63,213 nucleotides of DNA, from NCBI RefSeq assembly GCF_004331685.1, contig NZ_SJSM01000028.1, positions 1 to 63,213 of the forward strand, written 5' to 3'. A model generated the notes under the pieces. It saw only the letters and a list, made by a program, of their open reading frames with translations, had not been told where the DNA came from and searched no databases. The position numbers were made by a program, and so were the translations under genes. Numbering within the stretch: the stretch's first letter is position 1; the number at the start of each line of letters is the position of its first letter. The DNA is from Pedobacter hiemivivus (GTDB taxonomy: Bacteria > Bacteroidota > Bacteroidia > Sphingobacteriales > Sphingobacteriaceae). Shown piece after piece: positions 24,917-33,633 of the stretch.

Positions 24917-25756
24917 TTATAACCCAGCAGAATTAAAAGTATCTCCCTGCTTAAAATCACCCGTATCAAAGCCTTTTTTAAACCAGTACATTCTTTGGGC
25001 AGATGTACCATGAGTAAATGCATCAGGAACAACTTGTCCCTGTGCCTGCTGCTGAAGCTTATCATCGCCAATTGCATTTGCAGCGGTCAACGCCTCTTCA
25101 ATATCTCCTTCCTCTAATTTAAAATTGGCGAGATTTTGGGCATCGTGCGCCCACAGTCCGGCAAAGAAATCGGCCTGTAATTCTAACTTAACAGATAATT
25201 TATTGTATTCAACCTCGCTCAACTGAGCTCTGGCACGTTGTACCTTTTCGGAAATCCCTAGTAAATTCTGTACATGATGCCCTACCTCATGTGCAATAAC
25301 ATAAGCTTGCGCAAAATCGCCAGCAGCACCAAACCTATCCTTTAAGTCCTTATAAAAAGTAAGATCGATGTATACGCGATGATCTGCGGGGCAGTAAAAT
25401 GGCCCTACAGCGGCGCTGGCATTACCACAGGCAGATTGGACACTGTTATCAAACAGCGTAAGCACAGGAGGCTCATACACCCTTCCCAATTGTTTAAACT
25501 GTGCAATCCAAACGGAATCTGTCGACTCCAGCACGCCGGCAACAAATTTACCTTCCGCATCTTGTGGCACACCTTGTTTACCAACAACATTACTAGCCTC
25601 ACCAATAGGCAACTGGCTAACTAAACTTGTAAAATCCTGCCCGAAGATAAGACCAAGTACAACAACAACTATTGCTGCACCGCCGCCAAGCACCTTGCCA
25701 CCAGCCATCCCTCTTCTGTCATCAACATTGCCACTTCCTTTACCGAACCATTGCAT
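24917..25756 (-). CDS. Putative neutral zinc metallopeptidase, YpfJ/DUF1470-type family (PF04228)
   Basis: The protein has 279 residues. It starts MQWFGKGSGNVDDRRG, the conserved head of YpfJ proteins, followed by one transmembrane helix (about residues 20-42). The catalytic HEVGHHVQNLLG (HExxH) and the downstream segment LELQADFFAGLWAH, with the third ligand glutamate or aspartate, are intact. An upstream frame extension of 13 residues exists, but ATG 25756 is preceded by a strong AAAAGGAG site and begins exactly with the family's N-terminus. It is probably anchored in the inner membrane with the catalytic part outside. The substrate is unknown. Confidence 0.92.
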   Translation of the reverse strand: MQWFGKGSGNVDDRRGMAGGKVLGGGAAIVVVVLGLIFGQDFTSLVSQLPIGEASNVVGKQGVPQDAEGKFVAGVLESTDSVWIAQFKQLGRVYEPPVLTLFDNSVQSACGNASAAVGPFYCPADHRVYIDLTFYKDLKDRFGAAGDFAQAYVIAHEVGHHVQNLLGISEKVQRARAQLSEVEYNKLSVKLELQADFFAGLWAHDAQNLANFKLEEGDIEEALTAANAIGDDKLQQQAQGQVVPDAFTHGTSAQRMYWFKKGFDTGDFKQGDTFNSAGL

Positions 25757-25761
25757 ATAAA

Positions 25762-25769
25762 CTCCTTTT
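25762..25769 (-). promoter_or_regulatory. Strong Shine-Dalgarno site
   Basis: On the minus strand AAAAGGAG lies five bases before ATG 25756. Such a full anti-16S match is unusual in Bacteroidota and decides the start of the metallopeptidase. Confidence 0.7.
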
Positions 25770-25825
25770 AATTTGGTTAATAACAGGCTTGACAATTGTT
25801 ATACCAAAAAAAAAGGAAGCTCAAT

Positions 25826-27334
25826 TTAATTAAAGGCGGCAATTGCTTTTTGGATTCTTTTTAGGGTTTCATCTGCACCAAGAGCTACTGCAATATCAAA
25901 TACTCCTGGACCAAATTTTCCGCCAACAAGCATAATTCTAAAAGGCAACATCAACTCACCTGGTTTAAAATTATGTGCCGCAGCCAATAATTTGAACTTT
26001 TCTTCCAGTTCTATCCCGGTCAATCCATCCTTCAACTCCAAAGCATAAGATTCAAAAAAAGCAGTCTTCTCTGCTGTCCACTTCGGTTTCACTGCATCCA
26101 AATCATATCCTTCTGGCGCAGTAAAAAAATATATACTTTGAGTAACAAAATCAGTTAATAATGTACACCGATCTTTAATTAGGTCAACAACCCTTTCAAG
26201 ATAGTTGTCGTCATTTAAAACCGTACCTTGAGCCTTAAACTCTTCTTTTACAAAGGGAAGCAACACTTTTGAAGTTGTATGTTTAATCCATTCGTGGTTA
26301 TACCACTTTGCCTTTTCGAAATCAAACTTAGCTCCTGCTTTGCTGATTCTCTCAATAGAAAACTTCTCGATTAACTCATTTAAAGCAAATATTTCCTGAT
26401 CCGTTCCATCATTCCAACCCAGCATAGCCAGTAGGTTTACAAACGCCTCAGGCATAAAGCCAAGCTCCTTAAAGCCTTTTGTTAAATCACCGGTTTTAGG
26501 ATCAGTCCAGTTTTGAGCATACACTGGGAAACCCAATCTATCGCCATCTCTTTTACTGAGCTTGCCATTTCCATCAGGCTTTAAAATCAACGGTAAATGA
26601 ACCCACTGAGGCATTTCATCGTCCCATCCAAGATATCTCCATAGTAAAATATGAATCGGTGCCGAAGGAAGCCATTCCTCACCTCTAAAAACATGGCTAA
26701 TCTCCATTGCCTTATCATCCGCCACAACAGCCAAATGGTAGGTTGGCATTCCGTCGGCCTTTAACAAAACTTTATCATCCACCAAATTGGTCTCAAAACT
26801 AACATGCCCTCTTATCAAATCGGTAAAAGAAACAACCTCATTTTCAGGCATTTTTATACGCACTACATGCGGTGTATTACTTGCTAAAAGTGCATCTACC
26901 TCGGCCTCGCTTAAAGTAAGGGAGTTTCTCATGTCCCCTCTTGTAGCCAATCCATAAGTAAAGTTTGGTATTTGTTTTCTTTTGGCATCCAGTTCTTCTG
27001 GTGTATCAAAAGCGTAATAAGCATATCCATCAGCAATCAGCTGATCTGCGTATTGTTTGTAAGTCGCTTTCCGCTCGCTTTGACGATAAGGACCAAAGTT
27101 ACCTTCCTGCTCCGGACTCTCGTCAGGAACCATACCACACCATTTAAGGCAGGAAACAATATATTCCTCAGCGCCTTCTACAAAACGGGTCTGATCGGTA
27201 TCCTCAATCCGCAAAATAAACGTTCCGTTATGCTTTTTTGCAAACAGATAATTAAATAAAGCGGTACGTACACCGCCCAAATGCAGGCCGCCGGTTGGGC
27301 TCGGGGCGAATCTTACTCTTACTTTCTTTTCCAT
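25826..27334 (-). CDS. gltX: Glutamyl-tRNA synthetase
   Basis: This class I synthetase of 502 residues charges tRNA-Glu. The HIGH motif is in SPTGGLHLGGVRTALFNYL and the KMSKS motif is KLSKRDG. The discriminating N-terminal RIEDTDQTRFVEGAEEYI segment is present. Length and C-terminal helical anticodon domains fit bacterial GltX. With a separate glnS in the window, it is probably discriminating. A good promoter sits 12 bases upstream. It is divergent from the sensor kinase at 27424. Confidence 0.97.
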   Translation of the reverse strand: MEKKVRVRFAPSPTGGLHLGGVRTALFNYLFAKKHNGTFILRIEDTDQTRFVEGAEEYIVSCLKWCGMVPDESPEQEGNFGPYRQSERKATYKQYADQLIADGYAYYAFDTPEELDAKRKQIPNFTYGLATRGDMRNSLTLSEAEVDALLASNTPHVVRIKMPENEVVSFTDLIRGHVSFETNLVDDKVLLKADGMPTYHLAVVADDKAMEISHVFRGEEWLPSAPIHILLWRYLGWDDEMPQWVHLPLILKPDGNGKLSKRDGDRLGFPVYAQNWTDPKTGDLTKGFKELGFMPEAFVNLLAMLGWNDGTDQEIFALNELIEKFSIERISKAGAKFDFEKAKWYNHEWIKHTTSKVLLPFVKEEFKAQGTVLNDDNYLERVVDLIKDRCTLLTDFVTQSIYFFTAPEGYDLDAVKPKWTAEKTAFFESYALELKDGLTGIELEEKFKLLAAAHNFKPGELMLPFRIMLVGGKFGPGVFDIAVALGADETLKRIQKAIAAFN

Positions 27335-27345
27335 ATTACGAGCTA

Positions 27346-27378
27346 CAAAGATATATTTTTTACCGCGTTACCATTCAA
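27346..27378 (-). promoter_or_regulatory. gltX promoter (TTG-N22-TATCTTTG)
   Basis: The minus strand shows TTG (27376-27378) and TATCTTTG (27346-27353), an exact TAnnTTTG -7 box, 11 bases before the ATG at 27334. Confidence 0.6.
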
Positions 27379-27423
27379 TTGATACATTTTTGAATGCTAT
27401 TTTGTAATTTGCCTTCATATTCT

Positions 27424-28641
27424 ATGAACCCTTACGAGAAAAAACGCCGTTGGAAATTCTTTTTACTTGTCTTTGCCATTGTGATCGGCACGGCATCTGT
27501 TGTCTATAGCGATTTCTTTGTAAAAAAGATGGAACGGGAAGAACAGCTTCAGTTTCAGCTATATGTAAAAGTAACAGAACAATCCCTTGCCATGTATGAC
27601 GACGACAGGTACACCAGTTTAATAGACCTGATCCGAACAAACACCAAGCTTCCCGTAATCATGATCGATTCCGAAGGAGCACTCATCGCCTATCAGGGAT
27701 TAGACTCTACAAAAACGAATTACGAAATAGAAAAACAACCTAACAAAACCTACGACCCCGCCTATTTTTCGCGAGAACTCCGGAAAATGAAAAAACAACA
27801 TCCACCAACACCAATCATTGGACTAGACGGCAGCCGGTGGTATATCTATTATAAAGATTCTGCCACTTTAACCCAGCTTCGCTATTTCCCGTATATACAG
27901 CTAGCCGTTATTGGATTGTTTTTACTCACGGCCTATGTTGCCTTTAGTTCGGCACGTAAAGCAGAACAGGACCAGGTATGGGTAGGTATGGCAAAAGAAA
28001 CTGCCCATCAATTAGGCACACCAATCTCCTCGCTTATGGCTTGGGTAGAACTGATCAAATCAAGATTTGATGCAGAAGACGACCCTTTAATTGCTGAAAT
28101 GGAGAACGACATTAAACGTCTCGAGGTAATTACCGATCGCTTTTCTAAAATTGGATCTAAACCAATTGTAGAAGACCATGTAGTATATGCTGTGATCTAT
28201 AATTTCGTTGCCTATTTCAAGCTTAGGACATCGGATAAGGTTGTCTTCGAAATCATCGGAGATGAACAGGTAAGAGCCTTGTTAAACGTACCTCTGTTTG
28301 ATTGGGTAATAGAGAACTTGCTGAAAAACGCAGCAAATGCGATTGAAAACGAAGGTAAAATCACCATAAACATTATCGAAAACTTAACCAAAGAAGAGGT
28401 GTTTATAGATGTAACCGACACTGGAAAAGGCATTGCCCGCTCTAAATTTGACGCGGTATTTCAGCCGGGTTATACCACCCGTAAACGCGGTTGGGGTTTA
28501 GGCTTATCGCTAACCAAAAGAATTGTTGAGAACTACCATAATGGCCAAATCTTTGTTAAAGATTCTGAACTTGGCAAAGGCACGACCTTTCGTATCATTT
28601 TAAAAAGTAGCATTACTTATGAACCGACCTCAAACGCATGA
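27424..28641 (+). CDS. Membrane sensor histidine kinase
   Basis: I take ATG 27424 (MNPYEKKRRWKFFLLVFAIV) as the start; the ATG at 27394 would add ten uncharacteristic residues and lies within the likely promoter. The protein has 405 residues: TM1 at about 10-28, a ~120-residue extracytoplasmic sensor, TM2 at about 158-175, then HisKA with MAKETAHQLGTPISSLMAWV, where the sequence is HQLGTP rather than HELRTP. The ATPase domain has NLLKNAANAIE, DTGKGIARS and RGWGLGLSLTKRIV. It has no receiver and no adjacent regulator. Its 3' end overlaps the DinB-like gene by 23 bases. Confidence 0.94.
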   Translation: MNPYEKKRRWKFFLLVFAIVIGTASVVYSDFFVKKMEREEQLQFQLYVKVTEQSLAMYDDDRYTSLIDLIRTNTKLPVIMIDSEGALIAYQGLDSTKTNYEIEKQPNKTYDPAYFSRELRKMKKQHPPTPIIGLDGSRWYIYYKDSATLTQLRYFPYIQLAVIGLFLLTAYVAFSSARKAEQDQVWVGMAKETAHQLGTPISSLMAWVELIKSRFDAEDDPLIAEMENDIKRLEVITDRFSKIGSKPIVEDHVVYAVIYNFVAYFKLRTSDKVVFEIIGDEQVRALLNVPLFDWVIENLLKNAANAIENEGKITINIIENLTKEEVFIDVTDTGKGIARSKFDAVFQPGYTTRKRGWGLGLSLTKRIVENYHNGQIFVKDSELGKGTTFRIILKSSITYEPTSNA

Positions 28642-29122
28642 GTATCCCGTGTGGGCTGAACAATACATCAGCCTCGTTGAAGGAGATGTATTCGAATTAT
28701 TAAAAAGGCAAGCCGCAGAGTTTCCAGACTTTGTGAATGATCTGGTTGAAAAAGCTGACTATGCTTATGCGCCCGGAAAATGGACAATTAAGGAAATTAT
28801 TGGTCATATCATCGATACAGAACGTATTCTCGTATATCGCCTAACCTGCTTTGCTCGTGGAGAAAACCATGCACTTCCAGGATTTGAAGAAGATGATTAC
28901 GTAGCACAGGCCCACTTTAAGGATAGGAGTCTATTGAGTCTTTCAGAAGAGTTTTCCTTACTTAGAAGGGCGAATATGTACTTATTCAATTCCTTGATAG
29001 AAAAAGAATTAAACAGAAGTGGTACCGCATCTGAGCGACAAATTACGGTAAGAGCTTTGCTCTATGTAATACCAGGCCACGTGATACACCATATACAGAC
29101 CATTAAAAGCCGATATTTATGA
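28619..29122 (+). CDS. DinB-family putative metal-dependent protein
   Basis: This 167-residue four-helix-bundle protein of the DinB/YfiT superfamily shows conserved metal-ligand histidines in GHIIDTERILVYRL near residue 62 and in PGHVIHHIQTIK near 150-160. Members are often thiol-dependent S-transferases or hydrolases using mycothiol or bacillithiol; others are unknown. The start ATG lies inside the kinase gene and the stop overlaps the next ATG, so three genes are tightly coupled (kinase, DinB, thioesterase). The substrate cannot be told from sequence. Confidence 0.88.
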   Translation: MNRPQTHEYPVWAEQYISLVEGDVFELLKRQAAEFPDFVNDLVEKADYAYAPGKWTIKEIIGHIIDTERILVYRLTCFARGENHALPGFEEDDYVAQAHFKDRSLLSLSEEFSLLRRANMYLFNSLIEKELNRSGTASERQITVRALLYVIPGHVIHHIQTIKSRYL

Positions 29123-29541
29123 GCTGGTTTACAAAATTCACCCCCGAACAGTTAAACGATAGGCCTACAAACCACATGGGTGCTTTCCTCGGTATTAAGT
29201 TTACAGAAGTCGCCGATGATGCCCTGACTGCAACAATGCCGGTAGACGAACGTACGCATCAACCCGCAGGAATCTTACATGGCGGAGCCTCTGTAGTGCT
29301 CGCCGAAACCCTTGGGAGTGTTGCCTCGTATATGTGTATCGATCCTCAAAAATACGAGGCTGTTGGTCTTGAAGTTAATGCCAACCACATCAGACCGGTT
29401 AAATCAGGCTTGGTAACGGGTATTTGTAAGCCCTTACATATTGGTACTAAAACTCATGTTTGGGAAATCAAGATCTATGATGACAGAGGAAAAATGAACT
29501 GTATCGGCAGGCTTACAGTAGCCATTATTAATAAAGTCTAA
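29119..29541 (+). CDS. menI: Hotdog acyl-CoA thioesterase, MenI/YdiI-like
   Basis: This 140-residue hotdog protein matches E. coli YdiI/MenI closely in TMPVDERTHQPAGILHGG, SVVLAETLGSVASY and GLEVNANHIRP. The catalytic glutamate of this family is in VLAET. MenI hydrolyses 1,4-dihydroxy-2-naphthoyl-CoA in menaquinone biosynthesis, and menaquinone is the usual quinone of Bacteroidota, so the role is plausible. No other men genes are nearby. PaaI-like activity on phenylacetyl-CoA is the alternative. The ATG overlaps the DinB stop codon by 4 bases. Confidence 0.85.
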   Translation: MSWFTKFTPEQLNDRPTNHMGAFLGIKFTEVADDALTATMPVDERTHQPAGILHGGASVVLAETLGSVASYMCIDPQKYEAVGLEVNANHIRPVKSGLVTGICKPLHIGTKTHVWEIKIYDDRGKMNCIGRLTVAIINKV

Positions 29542-29542
29542 T

Positions 29543-30097
29543 TTATTTTATGGTAATAGGAAGTTCTACTAAAGTTCGGTCCCAGGCCATAACCAGGTCA
29601 GCACCTTGCGGTTCTGTGGTAAACGTGATCGCAAAAGATTCCATTGGCTTATCCAATACTTTAACCGGAACGTCAACCCGAACTACGTCTTTAGTCTGAT
29701 CATAAGTAAAAGCACCCCAACGATCTGTCTGCCTATTAATGATCATTGTCCACTTATCTTGATTAGGAATCGCAAATAAGCTATAAGAACCTGCCTTAAT
29801 AGACTTACCCCCAATTTTTACGCGCTTGTAAAATTTGATTTCTGCAGATTCATTCGCCCCAACGCGCCATACTTTTCCAAATTGCTCAAGCACGCCAAAT
29901 ATTTCGCGCCCCTTTTTAGTTGGCCTGGAATAAACCATCTTAATCGATGGAGCTGAATTATCCTTAGCTTTCGCAGCATTTAAAGGAAAATACACAATAT
30001 CAGCAGGGCTAGTATCAACAGAAGCAAATTTAAGCTCCTGTGCTTTAGCAACGAAAGTAAACATCGCAAGTATTGCGATAAGGCTTAATCTTTTCAT
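29543..30097 (-). CDS. DUF2911 exported protein
   Basis: This 184-residue protein has a signal peptide (MKRLSLIAILAMFTFVAKAQ). The core contains GKVWRVGANESAEIKFYK and YSLFAIPNQDKWTMIINR, typical of DUF2911 proteins of Bacteroidota. These are predicted to be periplasmic or secreted beta-rich proteins with no proven function. It lies 31 bases downstream of the 59-residue membrane protein gene on the same strand, so both probably share the promoter at 30328. It converges with the MenI-like gene, one base apart. Confidence 0.88.
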   Translation of the reverse strand: MKRLSLIAILAMFTFVAKAQELKFASVDTSPADIVYFPLNAAKAKDNSAPSIKMVYSRPTKKGREIFGVLEQFGKVWRVGANESAEIKFYKRVKIGGKSIKAGSYSLFAIPNQDKWTMIINRQTDRWGAFTYDQTKDVVRVDVPVKVLDKPMESFAITFTTEPQGADLVMAWDRTLVELPITIK

Positions 30098-30128
30098 CAG
30101 AAGTTGTCTTAAATTAATTTAAGCTAGC

Positions 30129-30308
30129 TTAATATTCGCGGCCTTTAACTATTCCATTTAAGAAAATAGCGCCAAAAATAAAACCTATAATTCCACCTAA
30201 TACGGCTGCACCAAAGCTACCTGATATAATTACTGCAGTTAAAATACCAAAAAATAGGCCCATAACATAATAAACCCAGTCAAAACTATTGTTGTCTTCT
30301 TTAATCAT
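30129..30308 (-). CDS. 59-residue two-helix membrane protein
   Basis: Translation of the minus strand from ATG 30308 to TAA at 30129-30131 gives 59 residues. A polar head MIKEDNNSFDWVYYV is followed by two hydrophobic glycine-rich helices (about 16-31 and 34-52) and a KGREY tail. It is preceded by a good TTG-N22-TATCTTTG promoter, which supports a real gene. It is small enough to be missed by a 60-residue cutoff. The glycine pattern (GAAVLGGIIGFIFGAI) suggests helix packing in the membrane. Function is unknown. Confidence 0.8.
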   Translation of the reverse strand: MIKEDNNSFDWVYYVMGLFFGILTAVIISGSFGAAVLGGIIGFIFGAIFLNGIVKGREY

Positions 30309-30327
30309 TATACTAATTCTTAGGCGT

Positions 30328-30360
30328 CAAAGATATTGATTTATTTTATCTGTAAAACAA
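30328..30360 (-). promoter_or_regulatory. Promoter of 59-residue protein / DUF2911 operon
   Basis: Minus strand TTG (30358-30360) and TATCTTTG (30328-30335) are 22 bases apart. The -7 box ends 19 bases before ATG 30308. Confidence 0.6.
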
Positions 30361-30371
30361 ATATTACCCTT

Positions 30372-32876
30372 TTATTTCCCCAGCAAATCATTAACCGTTA
30401 CCAAACTATAGCCCTTTTGCTTTAAATAAATAATCAAATCATCTAGTTTATTGTAAAACTTATCCGTTCTTCTTGGGTCGGTACCGGCATGAAGTAATAG
30501 CACAAAACCATTCATTCCCTGCTTCACTTCGAAATCAACGATTGACTTATAAATTTCCGGACTGCCCAGATAACGTTTACCCATTTCCGGGTAAGTATAA
30601 TCCGCATTAGAACGCGTTCCTGGAGTGAAATTAATCAAGGTTAGGCCCGCTCCCTTTGTCCAGTCAGCAATCCTATCATTGTACCATTCATACGGCGGCA
30701 AAAAGAAAGGGGCTTCACGCTTACTAATACCAAATCTATCCATCGCCTCATAATTAGCGCTTAAATCTGCCTGAAACTCTGTTTTTGTAACCAATAAGCT
30801 GTCCCGATTCGTCCAATCGCAATACAACAGGTGCTTATTCGAATGACCGCCCAAATAATGATGACTCGCTTTTATTGATTTAATAAGTGGACCAAATCCT
30901 GGAGTATTGTAAAAATCGCCGGTAAAAAAGAAAGATCCTTTTGCCTTATGCTTATTTAGGGTTTTATTGATTTGCGTTACACCATCTGCATACTCATGTC
31001 CCGTAAAGACTAATGCTACCTTCTTTTCATTCGTGTTTCCCCTAATTATAGCGCCATGATCTTTTTTAAAAAGAGAATTTTCTGGTTTTACCCTGCTATC
31101 GTAAGCAGCCAGTAAATATACTAATGATGCCGTTCCGTCCATGGTAGGCTCATTGGTGCTGTAATCCCCAAAATCGTCATGATAAACCACCAGATCAGAT
31201 TGAAATTCGGCATATTCATCTGGCTTGTGTAGCGTGATTCCTATCAAACTTTTATAAATGCGACCATAAACTGGTCCATCCACTAAGCCGCCATCTATCG
31301 GATATTGAAACAAATGCGTAAATGCAGAATGTGGATCTTTTGGCGTATCCCCTTCAGCAGGCAAGCCATACACCATTGCAGATCCCCACGGATTACAGCC
31401 AAACAGCCAGTCAAAATTTGCCTGTGCCAACTCCTCATAGGTCTCGTCTCCACTTTCCTTATGGTACAGAAAGCTTTGAATGGCAAATGAAGCTGTTAAG
31501 TTATTTGAGCACCAGATAAATGGAACACCCCTATAAAATGCATTGTGCTTTGCCTTTTGCCAAACTTTGTCTAGCCCCTCTTTATAATAAGACACCGCCA
31601 TTTCAGAAGCCAACTTATCCGCGGTTTTAGCAATTTCATAATGCCCAAAATTGTGAAAGGGATACCATTGATAATGTCTTGCCGTATCAGCCCCCATCCA
31701 TGGCGTTATCGGCTCTTTACTCGCATAGCTCAGCGCTTGCTTCAAGAACCGCTTCCCACCAATACTTTGATAAAGTTCGGCAGCAGCAAGTTCCATATCA
31801 TCCGTCCAATTGTCTTCCTCATAAAAATAGGGCGCCCTATTAGGTGCTGTTTGTTGTACGCCAGGCTGCTTTAAACCAAATGTATAAGCAGATCTGGATT
31901 TATTTCGGAGCAATTGAGCATAAGCTGCATCAATGTCATTAAACATTCTGCTGCCTAAAGCAAAAGCACTGCTAAACTTTCCCGCAATAGAAGCTGTTCC
32001 CGTCGCCCGGCTTTGATACTTACCTAGACCTTGAGGTTTACCATTGGCAAAATAAACAGGTCGCTCTTTCCCTTTACCATAGTCCACACCATCCTTTGTT
32101 GGCAAGCGCAGCCCTTGATGATCCCTATCATCTGCAATTTGATTAAACAACCAGTCTTTCTGAGGATGCATCTTTAGCAACCACTGTAAGCCCCAATTCG
32201 CTTCGTCTAAAACATCTGCCCGTCCGTTTTTCCCTTCAAGCCCATTTGCCTGATATTGATCCATAAATACCTCAGGAAAATCCCGATATGCGGCTAGCAG
32301 GTGATAGGTCGCATTTGCCGATGTAGTGGCATACTGAAGATAATCAGAGGCATCATGCCATCCACCACTAACATCTATATGTGTACTATCCGGCATTGGG
32401 CCATACATAGTGTATCCATCCTGTGTATGACAACTATCCTTCAAATAGGGGTTAAAGCCACTACGTTGCTGTCGCATATAACGCAACGCAAAATCAGCAG
32501 TATTACGATATACGTCTTCGTTAATGATCACTTCTGGCGATATCGTATTCCCTACTTTAATAAAGTAGCGTCCCGAATCTTCAAAATCACTAAAATTCAA
32601 TCTGCAAGAGATCTTAAAAGGACCATAAGCACCGAAGGACTTCAGGTTTCCTGAGCTGTATACCACTTTTCCAGTTCCTTTTTCTATAATATCAAACTTC
32701 TCAGGCTGCTCCTTTTGATCCTTACTTACCCAAACCGCTACTTTAACAGCATGAGGCTGATACCCGAGTAAATTTATTCTGATCCATGACGAGTCCGAAT
32801 TCAAATGCTGAGTGTAACCATTCAATGAAATTAATGTTAGGCCTAAAAACCAGACACATACATACATCCATTTCAT
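30372..32876 (-). CDS. GH9 glycoside hydrolase fused to a CE4-like (NodB) deacetylase domain
   Basis: The protein has 834 residues: signal peptide (1-22), CelD-N immunoglobulin-like domain (about 28-120), GH9 catalytic domain (about 125-590) and NodB-homology domain (about 618-834). GH9 residues are visible as SGGWHDASDY (D175, D178) and, near the C-terminus of that domain, the general acid in YSTNEPTMDG. The CE4 part keeps HSNKH (H678, H682) and LLLHAG, but motif 1, usually TFDDG, reads FTGHEYADG. It would hydrolyse a beta-glucan or amino-glucan and possibly deacetylate it. It is divergent from the TetR/efflux operon. Confidence 0.9.
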   Translation of the reverse strand: MKWMYVCVWFLGLTLISLNGYTQHLNSDSSWIRINLLGYQPHAVKVAVWVSKDQKEQPEKFDIIEKGTGKVVYSSGNLKSFGAYGPFKISCRLNFSDFEDSGRYFIKVGNTISPEVIINEDVYRNTADFALRYMRQQRSGFNPYLKDSCHTQDGYTMYGPMPDSTHIDVSGGWHDASDYLQYATTSANATYHLLAAYRDFPEVFMDQYQANGLEGKNGRADVLDEANWGLQWLLKMHPQKDWLFNQIADDRDHQGLRLPTKDGVDYGKGKERPVYFANGKPQGLGKYQSRATGTASIAGKFSSAFALGSRMFNDIDAAYAQLLRNKSRSAYTFGLKQPGVQQTAPNRAPYFYEEDNWTDDMELAAAELYQSIGGKRFLKQALSYASKEPITPWMGADTARHYQWYPFHNFGHYEIAKTADKLASEMAVSYYKEGLDKVWQKAKHNAFYRGVPFIWCSNNLTASFAIQSFLYHKESGDETYEELAQANFDWLFGCNPWGSAMVYGLPAEGDTPKDPHSAFTHLFQYPIDGGLVDGPVYGRIYKSLIGITLHKPDEYAEFQSDLVVYHDDFGDYSTNEPTMDGTASLVYLLAAYDSRVKPENSLFKKDHGAIIRGNTNEKKVALVFTGHEYADGVTQINKTLNKHKAKGSFFFTGDFYNTPGFGPLIKSIKASHHYLGGHSNKHLLYCDWTNRDSLLVTKTEFQADLSANYEAMDRFGISKREAPFFLPPYEWYNDRIADWTKGAGLTLINFTPGTRSNADYTYPEMGKRYLGSPEIYKSIVDFEVKQGMNGFVLLLHAGTDPRRTDKFYNKLDDLIIYLKQKGYSLVTVNDLLGK

Positions 32877-32962
32877 ATCAAACGTTTATTTGGTAAGCTA
32901 TAAAAATAACAAACCCTTGTCAGTATTTCGTCAATTATTACAAATAAGTAATCACACACGAG

Positions 32963-32988
32963 AAATTAATCAATCGATTGATTAATTT
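32963..32988. promoter_or_regulatory. 26-bp perfect palindrome, likely TetR operator
   Basis: The palindrome is centred between 32975 and 32976 on CAATC/GATTG with AT-rich arms. It lies 19 bases upstream of the tetR ATG and overlaps the -7 box at 32983-32990. Position and symmetry fit autorepression by the adjacent TetR protein. Confidence 0.75.
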
Positions 32989-32990
32989 TG
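32983..32990 (+). promoter_or_regulatory. -7 box of the TetR/efflux operon (TAATTTTG)
   Basis: TAATTTTG matches TAnnTTTG exactly. Its first six bases lie in the right arm of the palindrome, so repressor binding would block the promoter. It is 16 bases before ATG 33007. Confidence 0.6.
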
Positions 32991-33006
32991 TTGTCTCAAA
33001 TATAAA

Positions 33007-33633
33007 ATGGAAAAAATAGATAAAAGGGCCAATATCCTTGAAGCGGCAGAAAAATTATTTATCGAATTGGGTTATGAAGCAACTTCCACCCGACAAATTG
33101 CAAAAGATGCCGCGGTCAATATGGCCATGATCAATTATTATTTCGGATCTAAAGATGGTGTTTTCATGGAAATCATGAGCCAAAGGATTGCCGATTTTAA
33201 CGCACAGCTTTCTTGCCTCGATCAAGGCAACATGTCTGGGATGGAAAAATTACTGAAAGTAATCGAAGGCTATACCACAAGAATACTATCCAATCCAGGG
33301 TTTCATAAAATGATGCACAGGGAGCTCTCCATGCCCCAGCGCCCGGAAATGTTTTTTAAGATCAAAAACTCAATGGCTCAAAATCTGATGATCATAGAGA
33401 AAATCATCACTGATGGCATTACCGAAGGAAGTTTTAGACAAGTAGACGTTAGAATGCTGATTGCCACCATCATGGGTACGATCAGTAATGTCGCTATCTC
33501 TCCCTCAAAGATCACCTCTGGTACAACACTTGACATCAATAACGAAGAAGACCGGGAGCTGATTACCATCCGTTTAATCGATCATTTAAAAGACCTCATC
33601 ATCACGTATTTAACACCAAAAAATGATACATAA
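33007..33633 (+). CDS. TetR-family transcriptional repressor
   Basis: This 208-residue regulator has an N-terminal helix-turn-helix at about 8-55 (AEKLFIELGYEATSTRQIAK, then MINYYFGSKDGVF). The ligand-binding C-terminal domain runs from about 70 to 200. It heads the efflux operon and overlaps the TolC-like gene by 11 bases. The palindrome over the promoter indicates that it represses its own operon until a toxic ligand releases it. Ligand identity is unknown. Confidence 0.95.
   Translation: MEKIDKRANILEAAEKLFIELGYEATSTRQIAKDAAVNMAMINYYFGSKDGVFMEIMSQRIADFNAQLSCLDQGNMSGMEKLLKVIEGYTTRILSNPGFHKMMHRELSMPQRPEMFFKIKNSMAQNLMIIEKIITDGITEGSFRQVDVRMLIATIMGTISNVAISPSKITSGTTLDINNEEDRELITIRLIDHLKDLIITYLTPKNDT

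Noticed and set aside
30108..30123. 16-bp palindrome CTTAAATTAATTTAAG before DUF2911
   Set aside because: Consists almost only of A and T; no regulator nearby to support an operator.
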